From Aquimarina pacifica (lineage in GTDB: Bacteria > Bacteroidota > Bacteroidia > Flavobacteriales > Flavobacteriaceae): a DNA stretch of 64,000 bases. Below the pieces are notes generated by a model. The model made no database searches. It was given only the letters and a program-made list of their open reading frames with translations, and had not been told where the DNA came from. This document shows, piece by piece, positions 46,865 through 57,029 of the stretch; within the stretch, counting starts at the first letter, position 1, and every line of letters begins with the position of its first letter. The DNA is taken from NCBI RefSeq assembly GCF_000520955.1, contig NZ_JACC01000013.1, positions 94,260 to 158,259 on the forward strand, given 5' to 3'. The position numbers and the translations under genes were made by a program.

Positions 46865-47143
46865 TTATTTTTTACCTTTATTTTTAGCACCAGCATGACC
46901 TCTAAAGGAACGCGTTGGCGAAAATTCTCCTAACTTATGACCCACCATGTTTTCTGTAACGTATACCGGTACAAACTGGCGACCATTATGAACTGCTATT
47001 GTCTGACCCACAAAATCTGGTGTAATCATCGAAGCTCTTGACCAAGTCTTAATTACTGACTTCTTATTAGCCTCTACATTAGCAGCTACTTTTTTCTCTA
47101 ACTTATAGTGAACGTAAGGTCCTTTTTTTAATGAACGTGCCAT
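46865..47143 (-). CDS. rpsS: 30S ribosomal protein S19
   Basis: S19 pairs with S13 in the head of the small subunit. The 92 residues contain [42 protein letters not shown] and the family end [18 protein letters not shown]. The length equals that of E. coli. Confidence 0.98.
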   Translation of the reverse strand: MARSLKKGPYVHYKLEKKVAANVEANKKSVIKTWSRASMITPDFVGQTIAVHNGRQFVPVYVTENMVGHKLGEFSPTRSFRGHAGAKNKGKK

Positions 47144-47149
47144 ATCTTA

Positions 47150-47974
47150 TTATTTCTTTCTACGTTCTACAATATATTTATTACTCGCTTTCGTCTTAGA
47201 ACGGGTTCTATATCCTTTAGCAGGAAGCCCTTTTCTAGAACGTGGATGACCTCCAGAGGAACGTCCTTCTCCACCACCCATAGGATGATCAACAGGGTTC
47301 ATTGCTACTGGTCTTGTTCTAGGCCTACGACCTAACCATCTTGTTCTACCAGCTTTTCCTCCTACGATCAATTGATGATCACTATTTGATACAGCTCCTA
47401 TTGTAGCCATGCAATTTACAAGAATCATCCTAACCTCTCCCGAAGGTAACTTTACCGTAGCAAATTTACCGTCTCGAGCCATAAGCTGAGCAAATGAACC
47501 AGCACTACGTGCCATCACAGCTCCCTGTCCTGGTCGTAATTCTATACATGAAATAATAGTACCCAATGGTATATCACTAAGAGGCATAGCATTTCCAATT
47601 TCAGGAGCAACATTATTTCCTGAAACTATATTCTGACCAACCTGCAAACCATTTTGAGCAATAACATAACGCTTTTCTCCATCTTGATAATTTAGAAGCG
47701 CTATAAATGCAGTTCTGTTTGGATCGTACTCTATTGTCGCTACAGTAGCAGGAATACCCTGCTTATCACGTTTAAAATCAATAATACGATACCTTCTTTT
47801 ATGACCACCACCCTTGTAGCGCATGGTCATCTTTCCTTGACTGTTTCTACCTCCAGATCGTTTTTTCGGAGCCAAAAGGCTTTTTTCCGGCTTATCAGTA
47901 GTAATAGCGTCATACCCATTAACTACTCTAAAACGCTGACCTGGGGTAATTGGTTTTAATTTTCTTACTGACAT
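47150..47974 (-). CDS. rplB: 50S ribosomal protein L2
   Basis: L2 is a highly conserved 23S rRNA-binding protein near the peptidyl transferase centre. The 274 residues include [28 protein letters not shown] near 80 and the strictly conserved [33 protein letters not shown] near 224 with the essential His. It lies 9 nt after rplW. Confidence 0.99.
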   Translation of the reverse strand: MSVRKLKPITPGQRFRVVNGYDAITTDKPEKSLLAPKKRSGGRNSQGKMTMRYKGGGHKRRYRIIDFKRDKQGIPATVATIEYDPNRTAFIALLNYQDGEKRYVIAQNGLQVGQNIVSGNNVAPEIGNAMPLSDIPLGTIISCIELRPGQGAVMARSAGSFAQLMARDGKFATVKLPSGEVRMILVNCMATIGAVSNSDHQLIVGGKAGRTRWLGRRPRTRPVAMNPVDHPMGGGEGRSSGGHPRSRKGLPAKGYRTRSKTKASNKYIVERRKK

Positions 47975-47983
47975 TTTTTAGTC

Positions 47984-48274
47984 TTAAAGATTACTATATA
48001 AATCAATTACTTCACCATCCGCCACCTGTACAATTGCCTTTTTAAAAGCACTTGTTTTACCAGTAACCATACCCGTTTTTGTATAACGTGTACTACGATC
48101 TGGGCGGACATTTATTGTTCGAACTTTTGTAACAGATACACCATAAGCAGCCTCAACTGCTTTTTTGATCTCTACCTTATTCGCTCTTTTATCTACTACA
48201 AAACCATAGCGGTTAAACACCTCACTATCAGCAGTAGCTTTTTCCGTAATAATAGGTTTTATTAAGATACTCAT
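47984..48274 (-). CDS. rplW: 50S ribosomal protein L23
   Basis: L23 lies at the tunnel exit and docks trigger factor and SRP. The 96 residues start MSILIKPIITEKATADSEVF and contain YGFVVDKRANKVEIKKAVEAAYGVSVTKVRTINV near 23-56. The typical order rplD-rplW-rplB is kept. Confidence 0.98.
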   Translation of the reverse strand: MSILIKPIITEKATADSEVFNRYGFVVDKRANKVEIKKAVEAAYGVSVTKVRTINVRPDRSTRYTKTGMVTGKTSAFKKAIVQVADGEVIDLYSNL

Positions 48275-48279
48275 GGCTT

Positions 48280-48909
48280 CTATTTACTTAAATTCGTTTC
48301 AATTCCTTTCAAAGAACTCTCAAAAATCACTACACTTCCTGCGTTAAGTATTTTATAAGTACTTAATTCTGAAGAAGTTATAACTTCTGATCCTTTTAAA
48401 TTACGTGACGACAAATATACATTTTTATTTGGCTCAGCCAACACAAACAATGATTTTTTATCCTCAAGCCCTAAAGACTTTAAAATTTCGGTAAAATTCT
48501 TAGTCTTAATTGTGTCAAAACTAAAATCTTCTATTACCGTAATTGCCTTATCACTTGCCTTAATACTTAAAGCAGATTTACGCGCCAATCTTTTTAAGTT
48601 TTTATTCAACTTAAAAGAATAACTTCTTGGTCTTGGTCCAAAAACTCTACCTCCACCTTTAAAAACAGGAGATTTAATACTACCTGCCCTTGCAGTTCCG
48701 GTACCTTTTTGTTTTTTTATCTTTCTGGTACTACCAACAATCTCTGCTCTTTCCTTAGCCTTATGAGTACCTTGACGTTGATTTGCCAAATACTGCTTCA
48801 CATCTAAGTACACAGCATGATCATTTGGCTCTATACCAAAAACAGCATCAGAAAGGTCTGCCTTTCTACCTGTTTCTTTTCCGTTAATATCAATTACCGC
48901 TACCTTCAT
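48280..48909 (-). CDS. rplD: 50S ribosomal protein L4
   Basis: L4 forms part of the exit tunnel constriction; in E. coli it also represses the S10 operon by attenuation. The 209 residues show [51 protein letters not shown] near 48-97, the conserved tunnel loop. It overlaps the rplC stop by one base (TAATG). Its possible regulatory site in this genome may be the rpsJ-rplC spacer. Confidence 0.98.
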   Translation of the reverse strand: MKVAVIDINGKETGRKADLSDAVFGIEPNDHAVYLDVKQYLANQRQGTHKAKERAEIVGSTRKIKKQKGTGTARAGSIKSPVFKGGGRVFGPRPRSYSFKLNKNLKRLARKSALSIKASDKAITVIEDFSFDTIKTKNFTEILKSLGLEDKKSLFVLAEPNKNVYLSSRNLKGSEVITSSELSTYKILNAGSVVIFESSLKGIETNLSK

Positions 48910-49526
48910 TACTTCTGAATCGTTACATAAGCATTTTTATGTCCAGGAACACATCCTTTCACAACAAGTAAATTCTTTTCAGGAACCACTTTTAATACTT
49001 TTAAGTTTTGAATTTTTACTTGATCTCCGCCCATTCTTCCGGCCATCTTCATTCCTTTGAATACTCTTGCAGGATATGAAGCCGCACCAATAGAACCAGG
49101 AGCCCTCAATCTGTTATGTTGACCGTGAGTAGCTTGACCTACACCCGCAAAATTATGTCTCTTTACAACACCTTGAAAACCTTTTCCTTTTGACGTTGCA
49201 GAAACATCTACAAATTCTCCTTCAGCAAAATGATCTACTGTTACCGTATCTCCTAATTTGTACTCCTCCTCAAAACTTTTGAATTCGACAACTTTACGTT
49301 TAGCAACAGTTCCTGCTTTTTTAAAGTGACCTAAAGCCGCTTTAGTAGCATTTTTGTCTGCTTTGTCATCGAAACCTAATTGAATAGCATCATAACCATC
49401 AATTTCTTCAGTTCTGACTTGGGTCACGACACATGGTCCAGCTTCGATAACTGTACATGGAATATTCTTTCCATTTTCATCGAAAATGCTGGTCATACCG
49501 ATTTTTTTTCCTATTAACCCAGACAT
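48909..49526 (-). CDS. rplC: 50S ribosomal protein L3
   Basis: L3 is an early assembly protein near the peptidyl transferase centre. The 205 residues begin [20 protein letters not shown] and contain [33 protein letters not shown] near 116-148. It starts 177 nt after rpsJ, by far the longest spacer in the S10 cluster, and that spacer contains a terminator-like hairpin. rplC translation is coupled to rplD. Confidence 0.98.
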   Translation of the reverse strand: MSGLIGKKIGMTSIFDENGKNIPCTVIEAGPCVVTQVRTEEIDGYDAIQLGFDDKADKNATKAALGHFKKAGTVAKRKVVEFKSFEEEYKLGDTVTVDHFAEGEFVDVSATSKGKGFQGVVKRHNFAGVGQATHGQHNRLRAPGSIGAASYPARVFKGMKMAGRMGGDQVKIQNLKVLKVVPEKNLLVVKGCVPGHKNAYVTIQK

Positions 49527-49590
49527 ATTTAAATTATTTATTAATTATTCTTATTATTTATTTTAACTCATATTGTAAACAACTCTTTAC

Positions 49591-49623
49591 AAAAAAACAG
49601 GGTTAAAAAACACTTCAACCCTG
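49591..49623 (-). terminator. Terminator-like hairpin between rpsJ and rplC (possible attenuator)
   Basis: On the minus strand CAGGGTT and AACCCTG (49617-49623 and 49598-49604 on the plus strand) form a perfect 7-bp stem, followed by T7 (49591-49597). It stands 65 nt upstream of rplC within an otherwise continuous operon. The more GC-rich stretch ahead of it (49629-49691) can form further stems, for example GTAAG with CTTAC. This suggests conditional termination. Confidence 0.6.
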
Positions 49624-49703
49624 AATGTATTTTTTTTGCCGTTTTTCCCTCGCACGCAGCTTGGGACATTTTCTGTAAGGATACTGCTTACATTAAAGTT
49701 CTA

Positions 49704-50009
49704 TCACACTTTAATCTCTACCTCTACTCCACTTGGTAATTCTAGCTTCATTAACGCATCAATTGTTTTTGAAGAAGAACTATAAATATCTAATAATCTC
49801 TTATAAGAACTTAATTGAAATTGCTCTCTAGATTTTTTATTTACGTGTGGTGAACGTAGCACTGTGAAAATCTTTTTATGTGTTGGTAAAGGAATTGGCC
49901 CAGTTACTACAGCTCCCGTACTCTTTACCGTTTTTACGATTTTTTCAGCAGACTTATCCACCAAATTATGATCGTAAGATTTTAGTTTTATTCTAATTTT
50001 TTGACTCAT
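49704..50009 (-). CDS. rpsJ: 30S ribosomal protein S10
   Basis: S10 belongs to the head of the small subunit and, as NusE, is part of antitermination complexes. The 101 residues include [20 protein letters not shown], the loop [28 protein letters not shown] near 38-65 and the end [16 protein letters not shown]. It follows fusA by 11 nt and is thus joined to the str cluster, with a long spacer before rplC. Confidence 0.98.
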   Translation of the reverse strand: MSQKIRIKLKSYDHNLVDKSAEKIVKTVKSTGAVVTGPIPLPTHKKIFTVLRSPHVNKKSREQFQLSSYKRLLDIYSSSSKTIDALMKLELPSGVEVEIKV

Positions 50010-50020
50010 TTCTGTAATAA

Positions 50021-52147
50021 TTAAGCGTTAACTCCTTTTGCTGCTGCAATAACCTCTTCTGATATATTAGAAGGAGTTTCTGCATAGTGAGAAAATTCCA
50101 TTGTTGATGTTGCTCTACCCGAAGATAATGTTCTCAATGTAGTAACATATCCAAACATTTCAGAAAGTGGCACAGTTGCTTTTACAGTTTTTGCACCTGC
50201 ACGATCACCCATATCACTAACTTGTCCTCTACGACGGTTAAGATCCCCAACTATATCACCCATATTCTCTTCTGGAGTAATAACTTCTAATTTCATAATT
50301 GGCTCCATAATTACCGCTTTCGCAGCTTTTGCAGAGTTTTTAAACCCTAACTTAGCAGCCAATTCAAATGACAACTGATCAGAATCCACATCATGATAAG
50401 AACCATCTTTTAGTGTCACCTTAACAGCATCCACTTCATATCCTGCCAACGGCCCATTTACCATTGCCATTTTAAATCCTTTCTCAATTGACGGTATAAA
50501 TTCCTTAGGAACATTACCCCCCTTGATTGTAGACTCAAATTGAAGTCCTACTTGACCTTCATCAGCAGGCTCAATAGTAAACACAATATCTGCAAATTTA
50601 CCACGACCACCAGATTGCTTTTTATATACTTCTCTGTGATCTGCTGATTGAGTAATAGCTTCTTTATATTCAACCTGAGGTTGACCTTGATTAACCTCAA
50701 CTTTAAACTCACGTTTAAGACGATCTACAATAATATCAAGGTGAAGCTCACCCATTCCAGAAATAATTGTTTGACCAGAAGCTTCATCTGTCCTTACAGT
50801 AAATGTAGGATCCTCTTCAGCTAACTTAGCCAAAGACATACCCAACTTATCTACATCAGCTTTTGTTTTAGGCTCAACAGCAATACCAATTACTGGATCT
50901 GGAAAATCCATTGATTCTAAAACAATAGGATTCTTCTCATCAGACATGGTATCACCAGTCTTAATATCCTTAAACCCAACTGCAGCACCGATATCACCAG
51001 CTTCTATATAATCAATTGCATTTTGTTTATTTGAATGCATTTGGTAAATACGCGAAATACGCTCCTTTTTACCAGATCTGTTGTTCAAGATATAAGAACC
51101 TGCATCTAAACGACCCGAATAAGCACGAAAGAATGCTAATCGTCCTACGAAAGGATCTGTAGCAATTTTAAATGCCAAAGCAGCAAAAGGCTCCTTAGCA
51201 TCAGGTTTACGAAGCTCTTCTTTTTCTGTCACAGGATTAACCCCAACAATACCATCTTTATCCGTTGGCGAAGGCAAATAACGACATACAGCATCTAAAA
51301 GAAACTGAACACCTTTATTTTTAAATGCCGAACCGCAAATCATAGGTATTATAGACATATCCATCACTGCAGCACGAAGCGCAGCATGCACTTCTTCTTC
51401 AGTAATAGAATCCTCATCTTCCATAAACTTTTCTAAAAGATTCTCATCATATGCAGCAACCTCTTCAATAAGCTTTCCTCTTAATTCTGCAGCCTCTTCT
51501 TTTAAATCTTCAGGAATATCAATAACATCAAATGTAGACCCTTGTGTCTCATCATGCCAAACTATCGCACGGTTTTTTACTAAATCTACAATTCCTTTAA
51601 AATCAGCCTCATCACCAATATTCATTACAATTGGAACCGCATTAGACCCCAACATATCTTTAACTTGCTGACAAACTGCCATAAAGTTAGATCCTTGACG
51701 GTCCATTTTATTTACAAAACCGATACGCGGCACTTTATAATTATCCGCTAGTCTCCAGTTAGTTTCCGACTGTGGCTCAACACCATCAACAGCACTAAAC
51801 AAGAAGACCAATCCATCAAGAACACGTAAAGAACGGTTTACCTCAACTGTAAAATCAACGTGACCAGGAGTATCAATAATATTAAAATGATATCCCTTCG
51901 TTCCGTCTATGGCTTGTCCATTTTCAGTAGGGAATTTCCATTCACAGGTTGTTGCAGCAGAGGTTATTGTAATACCTCTTTCCTGCTCCTGCTCCATCCA
52001 ATCCATTGTAGCCGCACCATCATGCACTTCACCAATCTTATGACTTACACCTGTATAATAAAGGATACGTTCTGTAGTAGTGGTTTTTCCTGCGTCAATA
52101 TGCGCAGCAATACCGATATTTCTTGTATATTTTAAATCTCTAGCCAT
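50021..52147 (-). CDS. fusA: Elongation factor G
   Basis: EF-G is the GTPase that translocates tRNA and mRNA. The 708 residues contain G1 [19 protein letters not shown] near 15-33, the switch region [12 protein letters not shown]3 [12 protein letters not shown] near 92, G4 NKMDRQG near 146, and domains II-V (about 310-700) with [22 protein letters not shown]. The position between rpsG and rpsJ is canonical. tuf is not in this cluster and must lie elsewhere. Confidence 0.99.
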   Translation of the reverse strand: MARDLKYTRNIGIAAHIDAGKTTTTERILYYTGVSHKIGEVHDGAATMDWMEQEQERGITITSAATTCEWKFPTENGQAIDGTKGYHFNIIDTPGHVDFTVEVNRSLRVLDGLVFLFSAVDGVEPQSETNWRLADNYKVPRIGFVNKMDRQGSNFMAVCQQVKDMLGSNAVPIVMNIGDEADFKGIVDLVKNRAIVWHDETQGSTFDVIDIPEDLKEEAAELRGKLIEEVAAYDENLLEKFMEDEDSITEEEVHAALRAAVMDMSIIPMICGSAFKNKGVQFLLDAVCRYLPSPTDKDGIVGVNPVTEKEELRKPDAKEPFAALAFKIATDPFVGRLAFFRAYSGRLDAGSYILNNRSGKKERISRIYQMHSNKQNAIDYIEAGDIGAAVGFKDIKTGDTMSDEKNPIVLESMDFPDPVIGIAVEPKTKADVDKLGMSLAKLAEEDPTFTVRTDEASGQTIISGMGELHLDIIVDRLKREFKVEVNQGQPQVEYKEAITQSADHREVYKKQSGGRGKFADIVFTIEPADEGQVGLQFESTIKGGNVPKEFIPSIEKGFKMAMVNGPLAGYEVDAVKVTLKDGSYHDVDSDQLSFELAAKLGFKNSAKAAKAVIMEPIMKLEVITPEENMGDIVGDLNRRRGQVSDMGDRAGAKTVKATVPLSEMFGYVTTLRTLSSGRATSTMEFSHYAETPSNISEEVIAAAKGVNA

Positions 52148-52159
52148 TTCTGTTATTGA

Positions 52160-52636
52160 TTAAAATCTAAAGTGTGAGAATGCTTTATTTGCTTCAGCCA
52201 TTTTATGAGTATCTACTCTCTTTTTTACAGCAGCTCCTTCTTCCTTTTCTGCAGCAATAATTTCTGCAGCAAGCTTTTGTGCCATAGACTTCTCATTTCT
52301 TTTACGTGAAAATTGAATCAACCACTTCATTGCAGTAGATATTTTACGATCTGGCCTTATTGGATTAGGAATCTGGAAAGTAGCTCCTCCTACACGACGG
52401 CTTCTAACCTCTACGTGCGGCATCACATTTGATAATGCATCTTTCCATATCTCTAATGCAGTCTTTTCTTCGTTTTGTTTTTTTTCTTCTACGATATCAA
52501 TGGCATCATAGAAAATTCTGAAAGCAGTTGACTTTTTACCATCCCACATCATCATATTAACAAAACGAGTTACTAATTGATCATTAAAACGAGGATCTGG
52601 CAAAATTGGTCTTTTTTTAGCCTTTCTTTTTCTCAT
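52160..52636 (-). CDS. rpsG: 30S ribosomal protein S7
   Basis: S7 nucleates the head of the small subunit and contacts the E site. The 158 residues start [20 protein letters not shown] and contain [31 protein letters not shown] near 77-107 and the end [15 protein letters not shown]. It is 23 nt after rpsL and 12 nt before fusA. Confidence 0.98.
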   Translation of the reverse strand: MRKRKAKKRPILPDPRFNDQLVTRFVNMMMWDGKKSTAFRIFYDAIDIVEEKKQNEEKTALEIWKDALSNVMPHVEVRSRRVGGATFQIPNPIRPDRKISTAMKWLIQFSRKRNEKSMAQKLAAEIIAAEKEEGAAVKKRVDTHKMAEANKAFSHFRF

Positions 52637-52659
52637 GTCTTCTTCTTAAAGTTTTTTGA

Positions 52660-53034
52660 TTACTTCTTAGGGCGTTTTGCACCGTACTTAGATCTTCTTT
52701 GAGTTCTACCTTCTACACCAGCGGTGTCTAAAGCTCCACGAACAATATGATATCTAACTCCTGGTAAATCTTTTACCCTTCCACCTCTAACTAATACTAT
52801 CGAGTGCTCTTGGAGATTGTGACCTTCACCACCGATGTACGCATTAACCTCTTTACCATTTGTCAACCTAACACGAGCTACCTTACGCATAGCTGAATTT
52901 GGTTTTTTTGGTGTAGTGGTATAAACACGCGTACAAACACCGCGGCGTTGCGGGCACGAATCCAAAGCAGCCGATTTACTCTTCTTAGTTATTTTGGCTC
53001 TACCTTTTCTTACTAATTGTGAAATTGTTGGCAT
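52660..53034 (-). CDS. rpsL: 30S ribosomal protein S12
   Basis: S12 lies at the decoding centre. The 124 residues include [28 protein letters not shown] near 30-57 and [24 protein letters not shown] near 84-107. Lys at 43 and in the GGRVKD motif are the wild-type residues, so no streptomycin-resistance substitution is present at those two sites. It is the first gene of the superoperon and has a near-consensus promoter upstream. Confidence 0.99.
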   Translation of the reverse strand: MPTISQLVRKGRAKITKKSKSAALDSCPQRRGVCTRVYTTTPKKPNSAMRKVARVRLTNGKEVNAYIGGEGHNLQEHSIVLVRGGRVKDLPGVRYHIVRGALDTAGVEGRTQRRSKYGAKRPKK

Positions 53035-53087
53035 AATTTGCTTTACACTAATATTAAAAATTCAAAAATATCCTTCTAAAAGGGCTG

Positions 53088-53118
53088 CAAATGTAGAACT
53101 ATTTTTCGGGAAATCAAA
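53088..53118 (-). promoter_or_regulatory. Main promoter of the ribosomal protein superoperon
   Basis: On the minus strand TTTG (53115-53118), exactly 19 nt, then TACATTTG (53088-53095) is a full match to the Bacteroidota TTTG-N19-TAnnTTTG promoter. It lies 54 nt upstream of rpsL. Confidence 0.8.
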
Positions 53119-53760
53119 TCTTAACTAATTAATTTTGAAATGAATTTCGCAAACCAATATAAAAAAAGAAAAAACAAGAAGAAACGAACTCCTCTCCATG
53201 AAATCAAAATCTAATAATAACAAATACATCTCTTCAATCAAATAATACTTCTCACCGTAACATCAAGACAACCTAACCTTATCAATTAAAAAAATCTATA
53301 TCATAATTTAAGGACTATTAAAAAAAGCTCTCCTAACCTTCACACTGAACTAGTAATCACAAACCAACCATAGACAACAGACTATAACTCAAAAAAAATG
53401 AAGCACCCATCTTCTTTCCCAATTTTATGTTAAACAAAAACTCCAAGACCAGTCAAGCAAGCCAGCACTCAAGAAAGATCAAAAAACAACAAATAACCAA
53501 TGGCAAAACCACAGTAAGCTTTCAAAAGAAAGCACATACATAAAACACTAAAAACCAATTAAAAACTTACGAAACCCCTACTTAAAAACCCACAAAAAAA
53601 GAATGAATAATTTAATTGATAATTATTTCTCAAAAACTCTAAAATATTTACGAATCTAATTACAAACATGAAGAATTACCTAAATTTTTATAACAAAAAG
53701 TTGCTTAATAGAGATATTATTGTGATTTTTGGTGTTGGCTAATTCAAATAAATCGTAAAA
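53119..53760. other. Intergenic region upstream of susC with strong C-over-G skew
   Basis: The gap of about 640 nt between the rpsL promoter and susC has no coding frame or RNA gene that I can recognise. In 53221-53580 I counted 89 C against 26 G in 360 nt on the plus strand, the rest A and T. A susC promoter is not obvious by consensus. Confidence 0.6.
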
Positions 53761-56700
53761 ATGAGAACAAAGTTTAGTGAAGTACTAACGCTGATCTTAG
53801 CGTTTGTCGTGCAAATAACGTTTGCACAAGAAAAAACGATCTCTGGTACGGTGTCCGACAATGGCGGACTCCCATTACCTGGAGTAAACATCGTTGTAAA
53901 AGGTACCTCTAACGGTACACAATCAGACTTTGATGGTAAATATACTATCGAAGCAAACAAGGGGGCAGTTCTAACATATACATATGTTGGTTTTGCAACC
54001 CAAGAAAAAGTTGTTGGAGACAGCAATACTATCAATATTCAGTTAGCAGAAGACGCTGCTCAACTTGAAGAGGTTGTAGTAACTGCACAAGGTATTCGAA
54101 GAGAGAAAAAATCTCTTGGATATGCAGTAAGCACAGTAGCTAACGACAAGATAGAGCAAAAAGGAGAAGCGGACATAGGACGTATCTTAACTGGTAAAGC
54201 TGCGGGGGTAAATATAACATCTACCAACGGTTTGTCTGGTTCTGGTACTAACATTATTATTCGTGGATATAGTTCTGTTACGGGTAGTAACCAACCTCTT
54301 TTCGTAGTGGATGGGGTTCCTTTTGATGGAGGAACGAATACACAATCTAATTTCCTTGATAACAATACAGAATCAAGTAGATTCTTAGACTTAGATCCGA
54401 ACTCTATCGAAAGCGTGAATGTTTTGAAGGGTTTAAGTGCAACTACATTATATGGTCAAGCTGGTAGTAATGGTGTAATTGTAATAACTACTAAAAATGG
54501 TTCTACGGCAGGTGCAAGAGAAAAATTTGAAGTAAGCGTTACGCAATCAATATTTACATCGCATGCAATACTTCCCAAGTATCAAAATAATTATGGTGGA
54601 GGATTTCATCAGGATTATGGGTTCTTCTTTAGTAACTGGGGACCTGGTTTTGATTCTGATCTAAGCGCAAATCCTAATTTTATCGGAATTGCATCTGACG
54701 GGACTACATTGGTGAATGGACCTCTTGGTGCAATTAATGATCAATCGTTGGTTATTGGATTTGAAGACCAAATTGACATTCCTTATGAGTACAAGCCTTA
54801 CGACAGTGTAGAAGACTTTTTTAAAACAGGAACAACTTCTACTACCACTGTTAATATTTCGGGTGGAGGAGAAAAAGCTAGGTTTAATGTAAGTTATACA
54901 CACCTAGATGAAGAAGGTGTTACTCCGGGTAACGAACTTACCAGAAACAATTTTGGTTTAGGAGGTAACATGAAGTTATCAAATAAATTAACTGTTAATG
55001 GTGTTATTAATTATGCTCTTACCGATTTTAAATCTCCTCCTGTTGCACCAAGTTTCGGTTCAGGTACAGGGTTTGATGGTGGATCTGTTTTTGGAGATTT
55101 AATGTACACCCCTCGAAGTGTTAACTTATTTGGCTTACCATATCAAGCAGCTGACGGACGAAGTGTATACTACCGTTCTGGTAACGATATCCAAAACCCG
55201 AGATGGACAGTTGAAAATGTAAAAGCGACACAAAACGTACGAAGAGTGTTTGGTAGTATTGCTACCACATATGAATTAAATGATTGGATCAACTTAATGT
55301 ATAGAATTGGTATTGACCAGTATACAGAAGCCAATACTTACGGTCAAAACAGAGGTGGTGTTGATGGAGAACAGTTAGGTATCTATCGTACATCTTCTGT
55401 GACAAATACTATTTGGGATCACACATTATCTGCTACTGCAAATAAGGATCTTTCTGAAAAGCTAAACTTGAATGTGAACTTAGGTTTCAACCCAAGACAT
55501 GAAGATTTTATCAGAGAAGGGGTAGAAAGTGTAGATCAGCTATCTTTTGGAATCCTTGAGCATTATAACTTTGCAAGTCAATCTGCTTTTAACAGTTTCA
55601 CAAACTTACCTATAGGAGACAAAGAAACTCAAAATACTATGGGGGTTTATTTTGATAGTACATTCTCTTATGATGACTACTTATATTTAAACCTTGCAGG
55701 TAGAAATGATTGGTCATCTACGTTAGAATTGGATAATAACTCTTTATTTTATCCAGCAGCGAGTGTATCATTTATACCAACTACAGCATTTACGAATCTA
55801 GAAAGTGATGCACTTAATTATCTAAAACTTCGTTTTGGATATGGTTCTTCCGCAGGCTTCCCGATTCCTTATAGAACACGAAGTTTCTTAACTCTAAATC
55901 CTAGAGGTTTTGTAGGAGATGATGTAGTCCCTATTAACAATGTAAATACACGATTAGGAAACCCTGATCTTAAGCCAGAATTGGTTAGTGAATTTGAATT
56001 TGGTATTGACACCAAACTTTTTAATCGTCTTGATTTTAATGTAAGTGTTTTTTCTAAAAAAACTACCGATCTTTTAACAGATCAGACTTTGGATTATGCA
56101 ACTGGGTATGAAGTTACACAAGTAAATATTGGGGAACTACAGACACAGGGTATCGAAATTGATTATAACATTGATATAATCAGACCTAATAGTTCTGATG
56201 GTTTCAAATGGAACTTGGCTGGTAACTTTTATGCCGATGAAAATGAAGTAACAGATCTAGATGACAATGTCGATCAGATCTTACTAACTTTTGCTGTGAC
56301 AGGAGAAGCGGCAAACTACGCGGTAGAAGGACGTCCTTATGGTGTTATCCTAGGTAGCACAGTTGCAAGAGATGAAACTACTGGAAATAGATTAGTTGAT
56401 GCGGATGGTAACTATATCATTAATGAAGATATTACAGAAATTGGTGATCCTAATGCAGATTGGACAACAAACTTAAACTCAACATTCAGCTATAAAGGAT
56501 TCTCTTTATATATGGATTGGCAATATCGTTATGGAGGAGATATCTACTCTACTACTACTGCCTCTTTGATCGGCCGTGGGGTTGTAGACTTAGATGATCC
56601 TTTAGATCGTGAAGCGTTATATGTATTACCAGGAGTTCAACAAGTTTTTGATGACAATGGTAATGTTACAGGTACAATACCGAATACTACACAAATAACT

Positions 56701-57018
56701 GCAACTAACTTAGGTTTTGATAATTATGGTATTGGATCAGCTAATGAATTTAGAATTTACGATGGTACTACACTTAGGCTTAATGAGGTAAGCTTATCAT
56801 ACAGAATGCCTGCTAAATTTTTAAATAAAACGCCGTTTGGTAGTCTTACGTTAAAAGCTTCTGGATTTAATGTATGGTATAAAGCATTTAACTTCCCTGA
56901 TGATGTTCGATTTGATACGAATTCATTAAGTACAGGTGTTGGTAACGGACTTGGTATTGACTTTATAACAGGACCAAGTATAAGAAGATATGGATTAAGC
57001 GTTCAAGCAACATTTTAA
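53761..57018 (+). CDS. SusC/RagA-type TonB-linked outer membrane transporter
   Basis: SusC proteins import oligosaccharides or peptides through a barrel lidded by the SusD lipoprotein. The 1085 residues show a signal peptide (1-22, FVVQITFAQ), the carboxypeptidase-like domain (about 24-100, ISGTVSDNGGLPLPGVNIVVKGTSNG), the SusC signature LEEVVVTAQGIRREKKSLGYAVSTV near 101-125 and a plug domain (about 115-240). The plug includes NGLSGSGTNIIIRGYSSV and QPLFVVDGVPFDGG. A long barrel ending in RRYGLSVQATF follows. The susD gene begins 12 nt downstream. No TonB box can be pinned down with confidence. Substrate is unknown. Confidence 0.95.
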   Translation: MRTKFSEVLTLILAFVVQITFAQEKTISGTVSDNGGLPLPGVNIVVKGTSNGTQSDFDGKYTIEANKGAVLTYTYVGFATQEKVVGDSNTINIQLAEDAAQLEEVVVTAQGIRREKKSLGYAVSTVANDKIEQKGEADIGRILTGKAAGVNITSTNGLSGSGTNIIIRGYSSVTGSNQPLFVVDGVPFDGGTNTQSNFLDNNTESSRFLDLDPNSIESVNVLKGLSATTLYGQAGSNGVIVITTKNGSTAGAREKFEVSVTQSIFTSHAILPKYQNNYGGGFHQDYGFFFSNWGPGFDSDLSANPNFIGIASDGTTLVNGPLGAINDQSLVIGFEDQIDIPYEYKPYDSVEDFFKTGTTSTTTVNISGGGEKARFNVSYTHLDEEGVTPGNELTRNNFGLGGNMKLSNKLTVNGVINYALTDFKSPPVAPSFGSGTGFDGGSVFGDLMYTPRSVNLFGLPYQAADGRSVYYRSGNDIQNPRWTVENVKATQNVRRVFGSIATTYELNDWINLMYRIGIDQYTEANTYGQNRGGVDGEQLGIYRTSSVTNTIWDHTLSATANKDLSEKLNLNVNLGFNPRHEDFIREGVESVDQLSFGILEHYNFASQSAFNSFTNLPIGDKETQNTMGVYFDSTFSYDDYLYLNLAGRNDWSSTLELDNNSLFYPAASVSFIPTTAFTNLESDALNYLKLRFGYGSSAGFPIPYRTRSFLTLNPRGFVGDDVVPINNVNTRLGNPDLKPELVSEFEFGIDTKLFNRLDFNVSVFSKKTTDLLTDQTLDYATGYEVTQVNIGELQTQGIEIDYNIDIIRPNSSDGFKWNLAGNFYADENEVTDLDDNVDQILLTFAVTGEAANYAVEGRPYGVILGSTVARDETTGNRLVDADGNYIINEDITEIGDPNADWTTNLNSTFSYKGFSLYMDWQYRYGGDIYSTTTASLIGRGVVDLDDPLDREALYVLPGVQQVFDDNGNVTGTIPNTTQITATNLGFDNYGIGSANEFRIYDGTTLRLNEVSLSYRMPAKFLNKTPFGSLTLKASGFNVWYKAFNFPDDVRFDTNSLSTGVGNGLGIDFITGPSIRRYGLSVQATF

Positions 57019-57029
57019 TTAAAGGAACT

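Noticed and set aside
52660..53034. Possible streptomycin-resistance change in rpsL
   Set aside because: Lys43 and the Lys of the GGRVKD motif are the wild-type residues, so nothing at these positions suggests resistance.
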